Shown: positions 51,750 to 60,341, counted from the first letter of the stretch. The stretch is DNA of 64,000 bases from Nocardioides renjunii (GCF_034661175.1 NZ_CP141058.1:2170001-2234000); one strand, 5' to 3'. The notes: generated by a model not told the origin, from the sequence alone. A program made the numbers and translations.

Positions 51750-52399
51750 GGCGTCGTACCGTCCGTTCGTCGGGAAGTGCGGATGTCGATGGCTTGGAGG
51801 ACGCCGGCCGCGAGGAAGCAGCTCGCCCCGGCGAACGTGCCCCAGTTGACGAGGCCGACGTTCACCACCTGGTCGGTGGCCGGGCGCACGAAGGCAGCCA
51901 GGCCCGCGAGGAAGAACAGCACGGAGCCGAGCTGGTTGACGGCCGCCACCCACCACGCGAGGAGGTGCGGCAGCACCCGCGTCCCGCCGGCGCCCAGGTC
52001 GAGCAGCGCCAGCCGGCCGGAGGCGAGGAAGCAGCAGCACCCGATGATGTCGGGGAGCCAGATCCAGCCGTCGGACTGGCGGGGCGTGAGCCCGGCGAAG
52101 AACGCCGCCACCAGGCTCACTGCGAAGAACAGCGTCCCGACGAACAGGACGACGGCGCTGCGCCGGGCGCGCGCACCGACGCCGGCGGCCAGCACGACCG
52201 AGACCCAGCCGCCGAGGCTGAAGAAGAAGCCGCCGACGAGGTAGGTCACGTCGACCGTCAGCAGGTCCGTGGTCCCCATCTGGGCGAGGAGCGCACCCAG
52301 CGCGAAGAGCCCGCCGCCCAGCACGAACGAGACGGCCGCGGCGAGACCGAGCCTGGCGGACCGGCGCGCCGTGGCGTCAGGCGACACCACGTGCGTCAT
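51746..52399 (-). CDS. YrhK-like membrane protein cotranscribed with gad
   Basis: A 217-aa membrane protein with about six helices in two similar halves: LAAAVSFVLGGGLFALGALL with LVGGFFFSLGGWVSVVLAA, and AAVNQLGSVLFFLAGLAAFV with FLAAGVLQAIDI. The pattern resembles the YrhK domain. AGGAG lies upstream of the ATG at 52399. The stop overlaps the gad ATG (ATGA), so the pair is translationally coupled. A role as a transporter or membrane partner in acid stress is inference. It is divergent from the second DUF7144-like gene. Confidence 0.75.
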   Translation of the reverse strand: MTHVVSPDATARRSARLGLAAAVSFVLGGGLFALGALLAQMGTTDLLTVDVTYLVGGFFFSLGGWVSVVLAAGVGARARRSAVVLFVGTLFFAVSLVAAFFAGLTPRQSDGWIWLPDIIGCCCFLASGRLALLDLGAGGTRVLPHLLAWWVAAVNQLGSVLFFLAGLAAFVRPATDQVVNVGLVNWGTFAGASCFLAAGVLQAIDIRTSRRTDGTTP

Positions 52400-52531
52400 C
52401 GCTGCTCCTCTCGTCACGGCGGGTCCACGCTCGCCGAGACCGGGCACCCCTGCTTCCTCCGCGCCGGGTGAGGCCCGCACCTGTGACGAGTGGCACCGTG
52501 CCCTGAACCCTCGTCCGTGAAGGAGAAGCCC

Positions 52532-52969
52532 ATGACGCAGCACGCACCACTGGCCGACGGGGGCCAGCCACCCGCCCGCGACGGGCTGTGGAGCGGGGTG
52601 ATCGGCTTCGCCTCGATGATGCTCCTGCTGCTCGGCGGGTTCCACGGGCTCGGAGGCATCGTCGCCCTCCTCACCGAGACCCACTACGAGGTGCCGTCCT
52701 CGCAGCTCGTCGTCTCGGTGAGCTACGACGTCTGGGGCTGGATCCACCTCGCGCTCGGCGTGGCGCTGTGCTTCCTCGGGGTCGCGCTGATCGCCCGGCA
52801 GCCGTGGACGCGCGTCGCCGTGGTGGTCTTCGCCGTCCTCAGCGCCGTCACGAACCTGGCGTTCCTGGCGGCCGCGCCGGCCTGGTACTCCCTGATGATC
52901 CTGCTCGACGTCGTCGTCATCTATGCGGTCACCGTGCACTTCGACTCCGGCAGCGACTTCGACTACTAG
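52532..52969 (+). CDS. DUF7144-like four-helix membrane protein, paralogue 2
   Basis: A 145-aa protein with four helices: GVIGFASMMLLLLGGFHGLG, VWGWIHLALGVALCFLGVAL, VAVVVFAVLSAVTNLAFLAA and YSLMILLDVVVIYAVTV. SYDVWGWIHL and TNLAFLAAAPAWYSLMI match the other two paralogues, and its length equals paralogue 3. AAGGAG lies 8 nt before the ATG. CGGGTGAGG (52465-52473) upstream matches the half-site upstream of paralogue 1. It precedes the TPR-LuxR gene by 173 bases on the same strand. Function unknown. Confidence 0.83.
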   Translation: MTQHAPLADGGQPPARDGLWSGVIGFASMMLLLLGGFHGLGGIVALLTETHYEVPSSQLVVSVSYDVWGWIHLALGVALCFLGVALIARQPWTRVAVVVFAVLSAVTNLAFLAAAPAWYSLMILLDVVVIYAVTVHFDSGSDFDY

Positions 52970-53017
52970 GCCCGTCGACTCGCCGACGTAGCGCCGCCGC
53001 GTGGGCCACCGGGAGAC

Positions 53018-53106
53018 GTCACCCGCTTCGGGTGACTCCACGACACGATCTCACCCGGGTGAATTGAGGCGCGAGGTGACGCGCTCTCACCCCAGGGGGG
53101 AGGTGA
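53018..53106. promoter_or_regulatory. Array of three TCACC/GGTGA dyads upstream of the LuxR gene
   Basis: GTCACCCGCTTCGGGTGAC (53018-53036) is a perfect 8-bp dyad with 3-base centre, i.e. TCACC-N7-GGTGA. TCACCCGGGTGA (53051-53062) is a perfect 12-base palindrome. TCACC-N10-GGTGA follows at 53087-53106, next to GAATAG, a possible -10. Such an array points to cooperative binding and autoregulation by the LuxR protein encoded downstream. Confidence 0.65.
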
Positions 53107-53142
53107 ATAGCCGCGCACCCCACCTCACCCCTAGGGATGGCC

Positions 53143-54543
53143 ATGTCTTCCTCCGCGAACCACGTCACCGATGCTGTTGCAGCCGCTGCGCCCCTGGTCA
53201 GGACCCGGACGCCGCTGAGCGTCACGGCAGCGCCCTCAGCCGCTCCTGCGCCCGACCGTTCGTGGGCCGTGGTGGAGATCCTCCGCGACGGGAGCACGGG
53301 CCCGTGGATGATCCTCACCGCGTCTGACGACGACGGGACGGGACCGGCCGCGCCACCCGCCCTGGCGGCCACGACCCTGCCGCCCTCGCGGGTCGACCCC
53401 GTCCTCGAGGTCCACCTCGGTCGGGTCCAGGCGTCGCAGGGGCACCACCGGGAAGCCGTGCGGTCCTGGACCAAGGCGCTCCGCGCAGCGACCACCGGCT
53501 CGCTCCGGCACCGTTGCCTGGCGCAGCTGGCCCTGGTCGACGCCTACATGGGACGGCTCGCACGCTCGGCGGAGCACGACCGCCGGGCCGAGCGGATCAT
53601 GCCGGGTGTGGGCGGCGACACCCTGCAGCTCGCCCGGGCGGTACGCCACCTGGCGCAGGGCGACCTCCCCGAGGCGCGACGACGGCTCGAGCTGGTGGTG
53701 TCGACCGCGGACGTGCAGGACGAGCCGTGGGAGGGCACGCTCCGACTGCTGCTGGGCGCCGAGCTCCTGATCGCCACCGGCCGCCCCGATGCAGCCTCGC
53801 GGTTGCTCGCGGAGGCGCTCGCGGTCGACGGGACTCCCACCCCGGGCTGGAGCAGCGGTGTCCTGCTCGCCAGACGAGCGGACGCCCTCGCAGCGGAGGG
53901 CGAGCTGCACCGGGCGCTCGCGCTCGTCACTCCCCTGCCCGCGCAGGCGGCAGCAGAGGCCGGGGTGGTGGCCGCCGACATGCGCGCCGCCATCGGTGAC
54001 ATGCGTGGCGCGCAGGCCGTCCTGACCGCCGTGGTGGACGAGCTCGACCTTGCCCCCGCCTTGGTGCAGGTGCGCGCCTGGGTGCTGGAGGCCCGGTTGG
54101 AGCAGCACCGCGGCAACACGGTCCGGAGCCGGGTGCTGGTCGACCGGGCGCTGCAGGCGGCCGCCGGCGAGGACATGCCGACCCCGCTCCGCCGCGACTG
54201 GCAGTGGCTGCGCGCGACGCTCGACCGCGACCTGCCCCTGCGGCACGCGCACCGGGAGATCCTCGCCGGCCTGGACCGCCTGGTCCGGGACTCCGACGTC
54301 CGGCCCCGGCTCGTCGACGTCTCCCGGGCCCCGCAGCCGGAGGTCCTCGGTGGCGCCCTGACCGAGCGCGAGTCCCAGGTCCTCGAGCTGCTGGCGGAGA
54401 TGTACTCGACGGAGGAGATCGCCGCCGCCCTCTTCGTGTCGGGCAACACCGTCAAGACGCACCTCAAGGGCATCTTCGCCAAGCTGTGCGTCAACCGGCG
54501 CGTGGACGCCGTGCGCCGCGGACGGCAGCTGGGTCTCTGCTAG
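53143..54543 (+). CDS. LuxR-type regulator with TPR-like region and no ATPase domain
   Basis: A 466-aa regulator. Residues 85-390 are helical repeats of the TPR/MalT kind (HLGRVQASQGHHREAVRSWT, LAQLALVDAYMGRLARSAEH, DMRGAQAVLTAVVDELD). The LuxR HTH is at about 406-462 (LTERESQVLELLAEMYSTEE, IAAALFVSGNTVKTHLKGIF). The N-terminal NTPase of LAL proteins is absent. ATG 53143 is preferred over ATG 53137 because AGGG gives better spacing. Three dyads lie upstream and it is sandwiched between two DUF7144-like genes, which are its probable targets. Confidence 0.9.
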   Translation: MSSSANHVTDAVAAAAPLVRTRTPLSVTAAPSAAPAPDRSWAVVEILRDGSTGPWMILTASDDDGTGPAAPPALAATTLPPSRVDPVLEVHLGRVQASQGHHREAVRSWTKALRAATTGSLRHRCLAQLALVDAYMGRLARSAEHDRRAERIMPGVGGDTLQLARAVRHLAQGDLPEARRRLELVVSTADVQDEPWEGTLRLLLGAELLIATGRPDAASRLLAEALAVDGTPTPGWSSGVLLARRADALAAEGELHRALALVTPLPAQAAAEAGVVAADMRAAIGDMRGAQAVLTAVVDELDLAPALVQVRAWVLEARLEQHRGNTVRSRVLVDRALQAAAGEDMPTPLRRDWQWLRATLDRDLPLRHAHREILAGLDRLVRDSDVRPRLVDVSRAPQPEVLGGALTERESQVLELLAEMYSTEEIAAALFVSGNTVKTHLKGIFAKLCVNRRVDAVRRGRQLGLC

Positions 54544-54552
54544 GCGACGCCG

Positions 54553-54569
54553 TCACCCACCGTGGGGGA
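54553..54569. promoter_or_regulatory. TCACC-N7-GGTGA-like dyad upstream of DUF7144-like paralogue 3
   Basis: TCACC-CACCGTG-GGGGA has the same 7-base spacing as the dyads at 53019 and 60914, with one mismatch in the second half-site. It is 63 bases upstream of the ATG at 54632. Confidence 0.45.
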
Positions 54570-54631
54570 GGCGACCGCCGGGCGGCGCTCACATGCTGGT
54601 GCCGATACCACCGCAGCAGAAAGGTCCCGAC

Positions 54632-55069
54632 ATGACTGCACACGCTTCGGTCGACCGCTCCGGCAGCGCCCCCGGCGACACGGGCGGGGGATGGTACGGC
54701 TGGGTCGTCTTCGCCGGCGTCATGATGATGATGCTCGGGGCGTTCCACGCCATGGCCGGCCTGGTCGCGCTCTTCAAGGACGACTACTTCCTCGTCACCG
54801 AGCGCGGGCTGGTGGTGACCACCGACTACACCACCTGGGGCTGGGTCCACCTGCTCCTGGGTGTCCTGCTCGCGGTCGCCGGCGGGGCGCTGCTCACCGG
54901 AGCCACCTGGGCCCGCGTCGTAGCCGTCGTCGTCGCGATGACGAGCGCCGTCGTGAACCTGGCCTTCCTCGCCGCCTACCCCCTCTGGTCGGCGATCATG
55001 ATCGCCGTCGACGTCTTGATCATCTACGCGGTCACCGCCAGGCGCGGCTCCTACGCCGAGTGGCGCTGA
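54632..55069 (+). CDS. DUF7144-like four-helix membrane protein, paralogue 3
   Basis: A 145-aa protein with four helices: WVVFAGVMMMMLGAFHAMAG, TTWGWVHLLLGVLLAVAGGA, VVAVVVAMTSAVVNLAFLAA and LWSAIMIAVDVLIIYAVTA. The segments TWGWVHLLLG and VNLAFLAAYPLWSAIMIAVD align closely with paralogues 1 and 2. AAAGG lies 8 nt before the ATG. It follows the TPR-LuxR gene by 88 bases and has its own candidate dyad. Function unknown. Confidence 0.83.
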   Translation: MTAHASVDRSGSAPGDTGGGWYGWVVFAGVMMMMLGAFHAMAGLVALFKDDYFLVTERGLVVTTDYTTWGWVHLLLGVLLAVAGGALLTGATWARVVAVVVAMTSAVVNLAFLAAYPLWSAIMIAVDVLIIYAVTARRGSYAEWR

Positions 55070-55161
55070 CGCGTGGACGGGCGCAGCAACCACGCCACCC
55101 GCGGCGCCGGAGGTCGAGGTGCTGAGGTGACCCCTCGCGCGAGCCGGCGCAAGCGACACCC

Positions 55162-57231
55162 GTGAGCGGCGTCACCGATCCGCCGGCGCGTGCCGACGCG
55201 ACCGCCCCTCGGACGCCGCGTCCCCGGCCTCTGCGGCTGGCGGACGGTGCCCGGCTCGTCGCGGCGTGGATCCTCTCGTTCGTCGCCCTGCTGATGACAG
55301 CGTGGCTCCTCCCGGGGTTCACCCACACCTCGTGGCTGCCGCTGCTGGTCGCCGCCGCCGTGACCGGGTTGCTCGGCCTCGTGGTGCGTCCGGTCCTCGT
55401 CGAGCTCGCGGCCAGGGTCGGCTGGATCGCCGTCGCGTTGTGCACCGTCTTCGGCCAGGCGGTCGTGATGCAGCTGGCCCTGGGCCTCGTCCCGGGCGTG
55501 TCCTTCGCGTCGTGGTGGACCGCCGTCGCCGCGGCGTGGATCGCCTCTGCGTTCGGGACCGTCCTGGTGTGGCTCACCAGCGCCGGGACCGACGAGTCCT
55601 TCGCGGCGAGTCTCATGCGGATCAAGCCGGGCCACGTCACGGACCCCGAGGTCGACGGCGTCCTCTTCGTCCAGCTCGACGGCGTCTCCTTCCCGGTGAT
55701 GCAGTGGGTGCTCGAGTCCGGCACGATGCCAACGTTGCGCCGCTGGGTCGACAGCGGGTCCCACGCGCTGCACGAGTGGACGGTCCAGCTCCCGTGCACG
55801 ACACCCGCGAGCCAGCAGGCGCTGCTGATGGGCAGCGCGGCCGGCGTCCCCGCCTTCCGCTGGTACGACCGCGAGCTCGGCAGGGTCCTCGTCGCCAACC
55901 GTCCCGAGGACGCGGCGGTGATCGAGTCGCGCGCGAGCACCGGCCAGGGGCTGCTCGTCGACGACGGGGTGTCCGTCTCCAACCTGTTCACCGGTGACGC
56001 GCCCAAGGCCTCCATGACGATGAGCCGGCTCGAGGTGACGCGCGGGGCGCGCCGCACCAGGCAGGTGTTCGCACGCTTCCTGGTGCGGCCCGACGGCCTG
56101 GCGCGCAGCCTGTCGCGTGCTGCGGCCGAGGTGGGACGCGAACGCTTCCAGATGGCGCGTCAGCGACGCCTGCTGGTGCACCCGCGCGTGCACCGCTCCT
56201 GGACGTTCGCCGCGCTGAGGGCGTTCAGCAACGGCCTGCTGCGGGACCTCAACACCGCGATCGTCAGCGAGGAGATGATGCGCGGCGCGCGCAGCATCTA
56301 CGTCGACTACGTCGACTACGACGAGATCGCCCACCACGCCGGCGGCACGCGCATCGAGTCACTCGCCGCGCTCGGCGGGCTCGACCAGGTCTTCGCGGTC
56401 CTGCACAAGGTCGCCGAGCGAGCGCCGCGGCGCTACCACGTGGTGGTGCTCAGCGACCACGGCCAGTCCCAGGGGGAGCCTTTCGCGGCCCGCCACGGCA
56501 TCGAGCTCAGTGCGCTCTGCCGCGCGCTCACCATGTCGGCCACCTCGGGCGTGGAGGGCAGCATCGAGGGCTGGGGCCGGGTCGACTCGGTCCTGCAGGA
56601 CCTCACCGCGGCGCCCTCGACCGGGATCTCGGGGGCCGCGTCACGCCGCGTCCGGGGCAGGACGCAGCCGGACGCTGCCTCCAGCGACAGCGAGCTAGTG
56701 GTGCTGGGCAGCGGCAACCTGGGGCTCGTCTACGCGCCGGGTCCCGCGCGGCTGACGCTCGACGACCTCGATCGCCAGTGGCCGGCGCTGGTGCCCGGGC
56801 TGGTCGCGCACGAGGGCATCGGCTTCGTGAGCGCGATGTCGCTGGCCGGCCCCGTCGCCATCGGGCGCTCGGGTCGCCACTACCTCGACACGGGTGAGGT
56901 GGTCGGCACGGACCCGTTGCACGGCTTCGGCTCGCACGCCGCGGCGATGGTGCGCGCGGCCACCTCGATGCCCGAGGCGCCCGACCTGTACGTCAACAGT
57001 GCCGTCGACCCGCGCACGCGCGAGATCGCTGCCTTCGAGCCGCTCGTCGGCGCACACGGCGGGCTCGGCGGGTGGCAGGACCGCGCGTTCGTGCTGGCAC
57101 CGGCCGACCTGCTCATCCCCATGGAGCCGATCGTCGGAGGCGACGCCTTGCACCGGCACCTGGTGGGCGTGCTGGAGGCGCTCCACCACCGGACGAGCCT
57201 CCCCGCCGGCCACCAGAGGAGCAGCTCATGA
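55162..57231 (+). CDS. Holin-like (PF04020) membrane domain fused to type I phosphodiesterase/alkaline-phosphatase-like domain
   Basis: A 689-aa fusion protein. Residues 30-150 form four helices that fit the phage-holin-4_2/PF04020 family (WILSFVALLMTAWLLPGFTH, AAAVTGLLGLVVRPVLVELA, LALGLVPGVSFASWWTAV). Residues about 170-670 form an alkaline-phosphatase-superfamily domain: VLFVQLDGVSFPVMQWVLES, GTMPTLRRWV, PCTTPASQQALLMG, VDYVDYDEIAHHAG, VVVLSDHGQSQGEPF and GFGSHAAAMV give the two-metal site. The start is GTG 55162. It overlaps the AI-2E gene by 4 nt. It probably hydrolyses a phosphodiester or lipid head group at the membrane. Confidence 0.83.
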   Translation: MSGVTDPPARADATAPRTPRPRPLRLADGARLVAAWILSFVALLMTAWLLPGFTHTSWLPLLVAAAVTGLLGLVVRPVLVELAARVGWIAVALCTVFGQAVVMQLALGLVPGVSFASWWTAVAAAWIASAFGTVLVWLTSAGTDESFAASLMRIKPGHVTDPEVDGVLFVQLDGVSFPVMQWVLESGTMPTLRRWVDSGSHALHEWTVQLPCTTPASQQALLMGSAAGVPAFRWYDRELGRVLVANRPEDAAVIESRASTGQGLLVDDGVSVSNLFTGDAPKASMTMSRLEVTRGARRTRQVFARFLVRPDGLARSLSRAAAEVGRERFQMARQRRLLVHPRVHRSWTFAALRAFSNGLLRDLNTAIVSEEMMRGARSIYVDYVDYDEIAHHAGGTRIESLAALGGLDQVFAVLHKVAERAPRRYHVVVLSDHGQSQGEPFAARHGIELSALCRALTMSATSGVEGSIEGWGRVDSVLQDLTAAPSTGISGAASRRVRGRTQPDAASSDSELVVLGSGNLGLVYAPGPARLTLDDLDRQWPALVPGLVAHEGIGFVSAMSLAGPVAIGRSGRHYLDTGEVVGTDPLHGFGSHAAAMVRAATSMPEAPDLYVNSAVDPRTREIAAFEPLVGAHGGLGGWQDRAFVLAPADLLIPMEPIVGGDALHRHLVGVLEALHHRTSLPAGHQRSSS

Positions 57232-58286
57232 CAGCGACGCGCAGTGGCCGCATGCTGGTGAGCGCCGCCGCGCTGGTGGTCGTCCTCGCGGGGCTCAAGG
57301 CCGCCGCCGGGATAGTGGGACCCACGGCACTGGCGCTCGCCCTGACCGTGCTCCTCCACCCCGTGCGCTCGCGCCTCGGGCGGCGGATGCCGACGTGGGC
57401 CGCGTCCGTCGTCGTGCTGCTCGGGGCATACCTGCTGATCGCCGCACTCACTCTTGCCCTGGTGGTCTCGGCCGCGCAGCTCGCGTCCCTCGTGCCGACC
57501 TATGCGAGCGAGCTCGACGACCTGTCCGGCAGCGTCCACAGCACGGTCACGTCCATGGGCTTCGACGAGCCGCAGGCCAAGGCCGCCGCGGGAGCGCTCG
57601 ACGTGGGCCGTCTGGTGGAGGCCCTCACGGCCCTGATGGGGGGCATCGTCTCCCTGCTCTCGTCGTTCGCCCTCGTCCTGACGCTCATGCTCTTCATGGC
57701 CTTCGACGGTGCGAGCACCGAGCGGCTCGCCGCCGGTGCACGTCGGCACCGGCCCGACCTGGTCGCCGCGCTCGAGTCGTTCGCGCAGGGCACCCGCACC
57801 TACCTCGGGGTGTCCGCGATCTTCGGGCTCATCGTCGCCGTCGTCGACACGGTCATGCTGTGGGGCCTGGGCGTCCCGGGCGCGCTCGTCTGGGGCGCAC
57901 TGGCGTTCGTCACCAACTTCATCCCCAACATCGGCTTCGTGATCGGCCTCGTGCCACCCGCCCTCGTGGCACTGCTCGAGGGCGGTCCCGACCTCATGGT
58001 CGTGGTCGTGGTGCTCTACTGCGTCGTGAACCTCGTCATCCAGTCGGTCATCCAGCCCCGCTACGTCGGGTCCGCCGTGGGCCTGTCGACCACCCTGACG
58101 TTCCTCTCGCTCGTGTTCTGGGCGTGGGTGCTCGGCCCGATCGGAGCACTCCTCGCCGTGCCGATGAGCCTGCTCGTCAAGGCGCTGCTCATCGAGGCGG
58201 ACCCCGACGGGACGTGGCGGGAACCACTGGTCAGCGGTCAGCCCGGCGACCTCGTCGAGGAACCACCACCGAGCCGCCGAGGCTGA
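57228..58286 (+). CDS. AI-2E family transporter
   Basis: A 352-aa membrane protein of the AI-2E/PerM family with about eight helices; LGVSAIFGLIVAVVDTVMLW, GALAFVTNFIPNIGFVIGLV and VNLVIQSVIQPRYVGSAVGL are the conserved C-terminal segments. ATG 57228 overlaps the preceding phosphodiesterase stop, so it is coupled. The 3' end overlaps the convergent metallo-hydrolase gene by 56 bases, which would create antisense transcripts. Compared with the paralogue at 27259 it lacks the long N-terminal extension. Confidence 0.9.
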   Translation: MTATRSGRMLVSAAALVVVLAGLKAAAGIVGPTALALALTVLLHPVRSRLGRRMPTWAASVVVLLGAYLLIAALTLALVVSAAQLASLVPTYASELDDLSGSVHSTVTSMGFDEPQAKAAAGALDVGRLVEALTALMGGIVSLLSSFALVLTLMLFMAFDGASTERLAAGARRHRPDLVAALESFAQGTRTYLGVSAIFGLIVAVVDTVMLWGLGVPGALVWGALAFVTNFIPNIGFVIGLVPPALVALLEGGPDLMVVVVVLYCVVNLVIQSVIQPRYVGSAVGLSTTLTFLSLVFWAWVLGPIGALLAVPMSLLVKALLIEADPDGTWREPLVSGQPGDLVEEPPPSRRG

Positions 58287-59019
58287 GCACGGCGACCTCG
58301 CAGTCGGGCGCCTCCCTGGTGACGGCCGCCGCGAAGTCCGGTCCTCCGGCTCCCATCCACCCACGGGGCAGCTCTCGCGCGCCCGGGACGTGGAGGGTCC
58401 CCCAGTGCACCGGGACGGCGAGCGACGCGCCGACCCGACGGCACGCCACGGCAGCCTCGTGCGGTCCCAGGTGTCCGGGTGAGAGGCGCGGCCCCCAGCC
58501 GCCCACGGGCACGACCGCCGCGTCGACGGCCGCCCCCGCCAGGTGGGGGACGGTCTCCATGCCGGCGTAGAGCTCGGTGTCCCCGGCGATCCACACCACT
58601 CCGGACGGCCCCCTCACGAGATGGCCGTTCGCCGCGTTCGGCCGGTGCGGCATGGGTCGCGAGTGGTGCACGGCCGGTACGAGGCGCACCCGGACGTCGC
58701 AGTCGTCGTCCACCCGCACCCACTCGTCCTGCAACCCGTGTCCGCGCAGGCCCTTGCCCGTCACCCACCGGGCGTTGTCGACGGCCGTCAGCACCGGGAC
58801 GTCCCCGAGCAGCCGCAGGGAGGAGACCTCGGCGTGGTCGTGGTGGAGATGGGACAGGAGGACGGCGCGCGCACCCGCCCAGGCCGCCCGGTCGGGCTGC
58901 TCGCCGCGTCGCCGGAGCGGGCCGTTGTGCCGTCGCAGGAGCGGGTCCGACACCAGGCGCACACCGTCGATGTCCACGACGACGGTCGCGTGGCCCAACC
59001 ACGTGATGACGATGCTCAT
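58231..59019 (-). CDS. Metallo-beta-lactamase-fold hydrolase (UlaG/NAPE-PLD-like)
   Basis: A 262-aa protein: LGHATVVVDIDGVRLVSDPL is the lipid/lactonase-type N-terminus. The metal site H57-L-H59-H-D61-H62 is intact. AVHHSRPMPHRPNAANGHLV and WIAGDTELYAG provide further ligands, and VPVHWGTL the last His. The closest groups are UlaG-type lactonases and NAPE-PLD-type phospholipases. Its ATG overlaps the stop of the YihY-holin gene by 4 nt, and its end runs 56 bases into the convergent AI-2E gene. Activity on a lipid or lactone is inference. Confidence 0.87.
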   Translation of the reverse strand: MSIVITWLGHATVVVDIDGVRLVSDPLLRRHNGPLRRRGEQPDRAAWAGARAVLLSHLHHDHAEVSSLRLLGDVPVLTAVDNARWVTGKGLRGHGLQDEWVRVDDDCDVRVRLVPAVHHSRPMPHRPNAANGHLVRGPSGVVWIAGDTELYAGMETVPHLAGAAVDAAVVPVGGWGPRLSPGHLGPHEAAVACRRVGASLAVPVHWGTLHVPGARELPRGWMGAGGPDFAAAVTREAPDCEVAVLSLGGSVVVPRRGRRADR

Positions 59020-60326
59020 GCGTTGACCCGCCTCTGCGACGACCCCGCCGAGGAGCGCGCGACCGGGCGGACGACCAGCTCGAGCACGGTCGTGACGACG
59101 GCGATGACCAGGGCCCCCAGGACGGCGTTGCCGAGGCCGTCGACGGAGAAGCGCTCGGTGAGCCCGGCGGTCGTGGCGAGCAGCACGCCGTTGACCACCA
59201 GCGCGAAGAGACCCAGCGTCACCACCGTGAGGGGCAGGGCGACCAGGTCGAGGAGCGGTCCGAGCACGGCGTTGACGAGCCCGAACAGGACGGACAGGGC
59301 CAGGTAGGTCACGACACCGCCGTCGACGTGCAGACCTGGCACCACGGCCGTGGCGACCCAGACGGCCGCCGTGAGGATGAGCCAGTTGAGCAGGACGCGG
59401 ACGAGCAGGAGGACGTCGTCCGCCGTGAGCCCGCGATCCTCCTGCTCGACGACGCGGCTCTGGTCGGCGGAAGGGTCGTGCAACCCGAAGCGCGTCTTCA
59501 GCGCCACCACGCGAGCACCACGGGCCGCATCGAACTCGGCGCCGATCGCCGTGCTGCCCACCAGGATCCCGGCGCCGACGAGCATCCAGCCGATGAGGGC
59601 GATCGTGATGCCGAACAGGCCGAAGTCCTCGGTGTAGCGCTCCACCGTGACCGGCATGTAGACCGTGGTCGCGAGGGAGAACGCCGTCGTGCCCACAGCG
59701 GCGCCACCGCCGGCGACCAGCAGCCGGCGCCAGTGCACGCGCCGGTCCATCAGGAGGTACGGGATCGAGGTCCAGAGGACCAGGCCGGTGGCGAGCTGCA
59801 CCGGGACGGTCCACCACCAGTGAGCGCTGAGACCCTCCCCCAGCTCCCGCAGGCCGTAGGTCAGGCAGACCTCCACGAGCAGCGCTCCCAGGCCGAGCAC
59901 CGCGAAGACCGTGCTGCGCACCCCCTGCCGCTCCTGGTCCCACCCGGCGCGGTACATCGCCTGCATCCGGCGCGCGAAGGACACTCCCGAGAACAACAGC
60001 AGCAGGGCGCTGAACACGCTCACGCCGCTGGAGGCACCGGGCGGTGTCGAGAACAGCTGCTCGACGGCGTCCGCGGACCCACCCGTCAGGGCGAACTTGT
60101 CGACCAAGGAGTCGGCGACGACGTCCTCCTCGCCGACCGGTGCCAGGCTCGCCACCAGGATCAGGAGCGGGATGAGGGCAGTGAACGCCTGGGAGGACAA
60201 CACGATGCACCGGTCGATCCCGGCCATCCTGAGGAACCGGAGGACCGACCTGCCCAGGAAGGACTCGGCGGCTCTGCGGCCGAGGGCCTGGAGGTCGCCG
60301 GAGGAGCCCGGGCGGATGAGGTCCAT
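59016..60326 (-). CDS. YihY/BrkB membrane protein fused to a PF04020 holin-like domain
   Basis: A 436-aa fusion. The N-terminal 290 residues match the YihY/virulence factor BrkB family with six helices (CIVLSSQAFTALIPLLILVA, FSALLLLFSGVSFARRMQAM, EDFGLFGITIALIGWMLVGA). The C-terminal 120 residues form a four-helix PF04020 domain (LLNWLILTAAVWVATAVVPG, FGLVNAVLGPLLDLVALPLT, VNGVLLATTAGLTERFSVDG). ATG 60326 is 15 bases after the preceding membrane gene stop. The same domain is fused to a phosphodiesterase in the facing operon. Confidence 0.85.
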   Translation of the reverse strand: MDLIRPGSSGDLQALGRRAAESFLGRSVLRFLRMAGIDRCIVLSSQAFTALIPLLILVASLAPVGEEDVVADSLVDKFALTGGSADAVEQLFSTPPGASSGVSVFSALLLLFSGVSFARRMQAMYRAGWDQERQGVRSTVFAVLGLGALLVEVCLTYGLRELGEGLSAHWWWTVPVQLATGLVLWTSIPYLLMDRRVHWRRLLVAGGGAAVGTTAFSLATTVYMPVTVERYTEDFGLFGITIALIGWMLVGAGILVGSTAIGAEFDAARGARVVALKTRFGLHDPSADQSRVVEQEDRGLTADDVLLLVRVLLNWLILTAAVWVATAVVPGLHVDGGVVTYLALSVLFGLVNAVLGPLLDLVALPLTVVTLGLFALVVNGVLLATTAGLTERFSVDGLGNAVLGALVIAVVTTVLELVVRPVARSSAGSSQRRVNA

Positions 60327-60341
60327 CAGGCCGTCGCCACG

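Noticed and set aside
55162..60326. Prophage remnant, suggested by the holin-like domains
   Set aside because: PF04020 domains are common in bacterial membrane proteins; no other phage gene, integrase or attachment site is seen.
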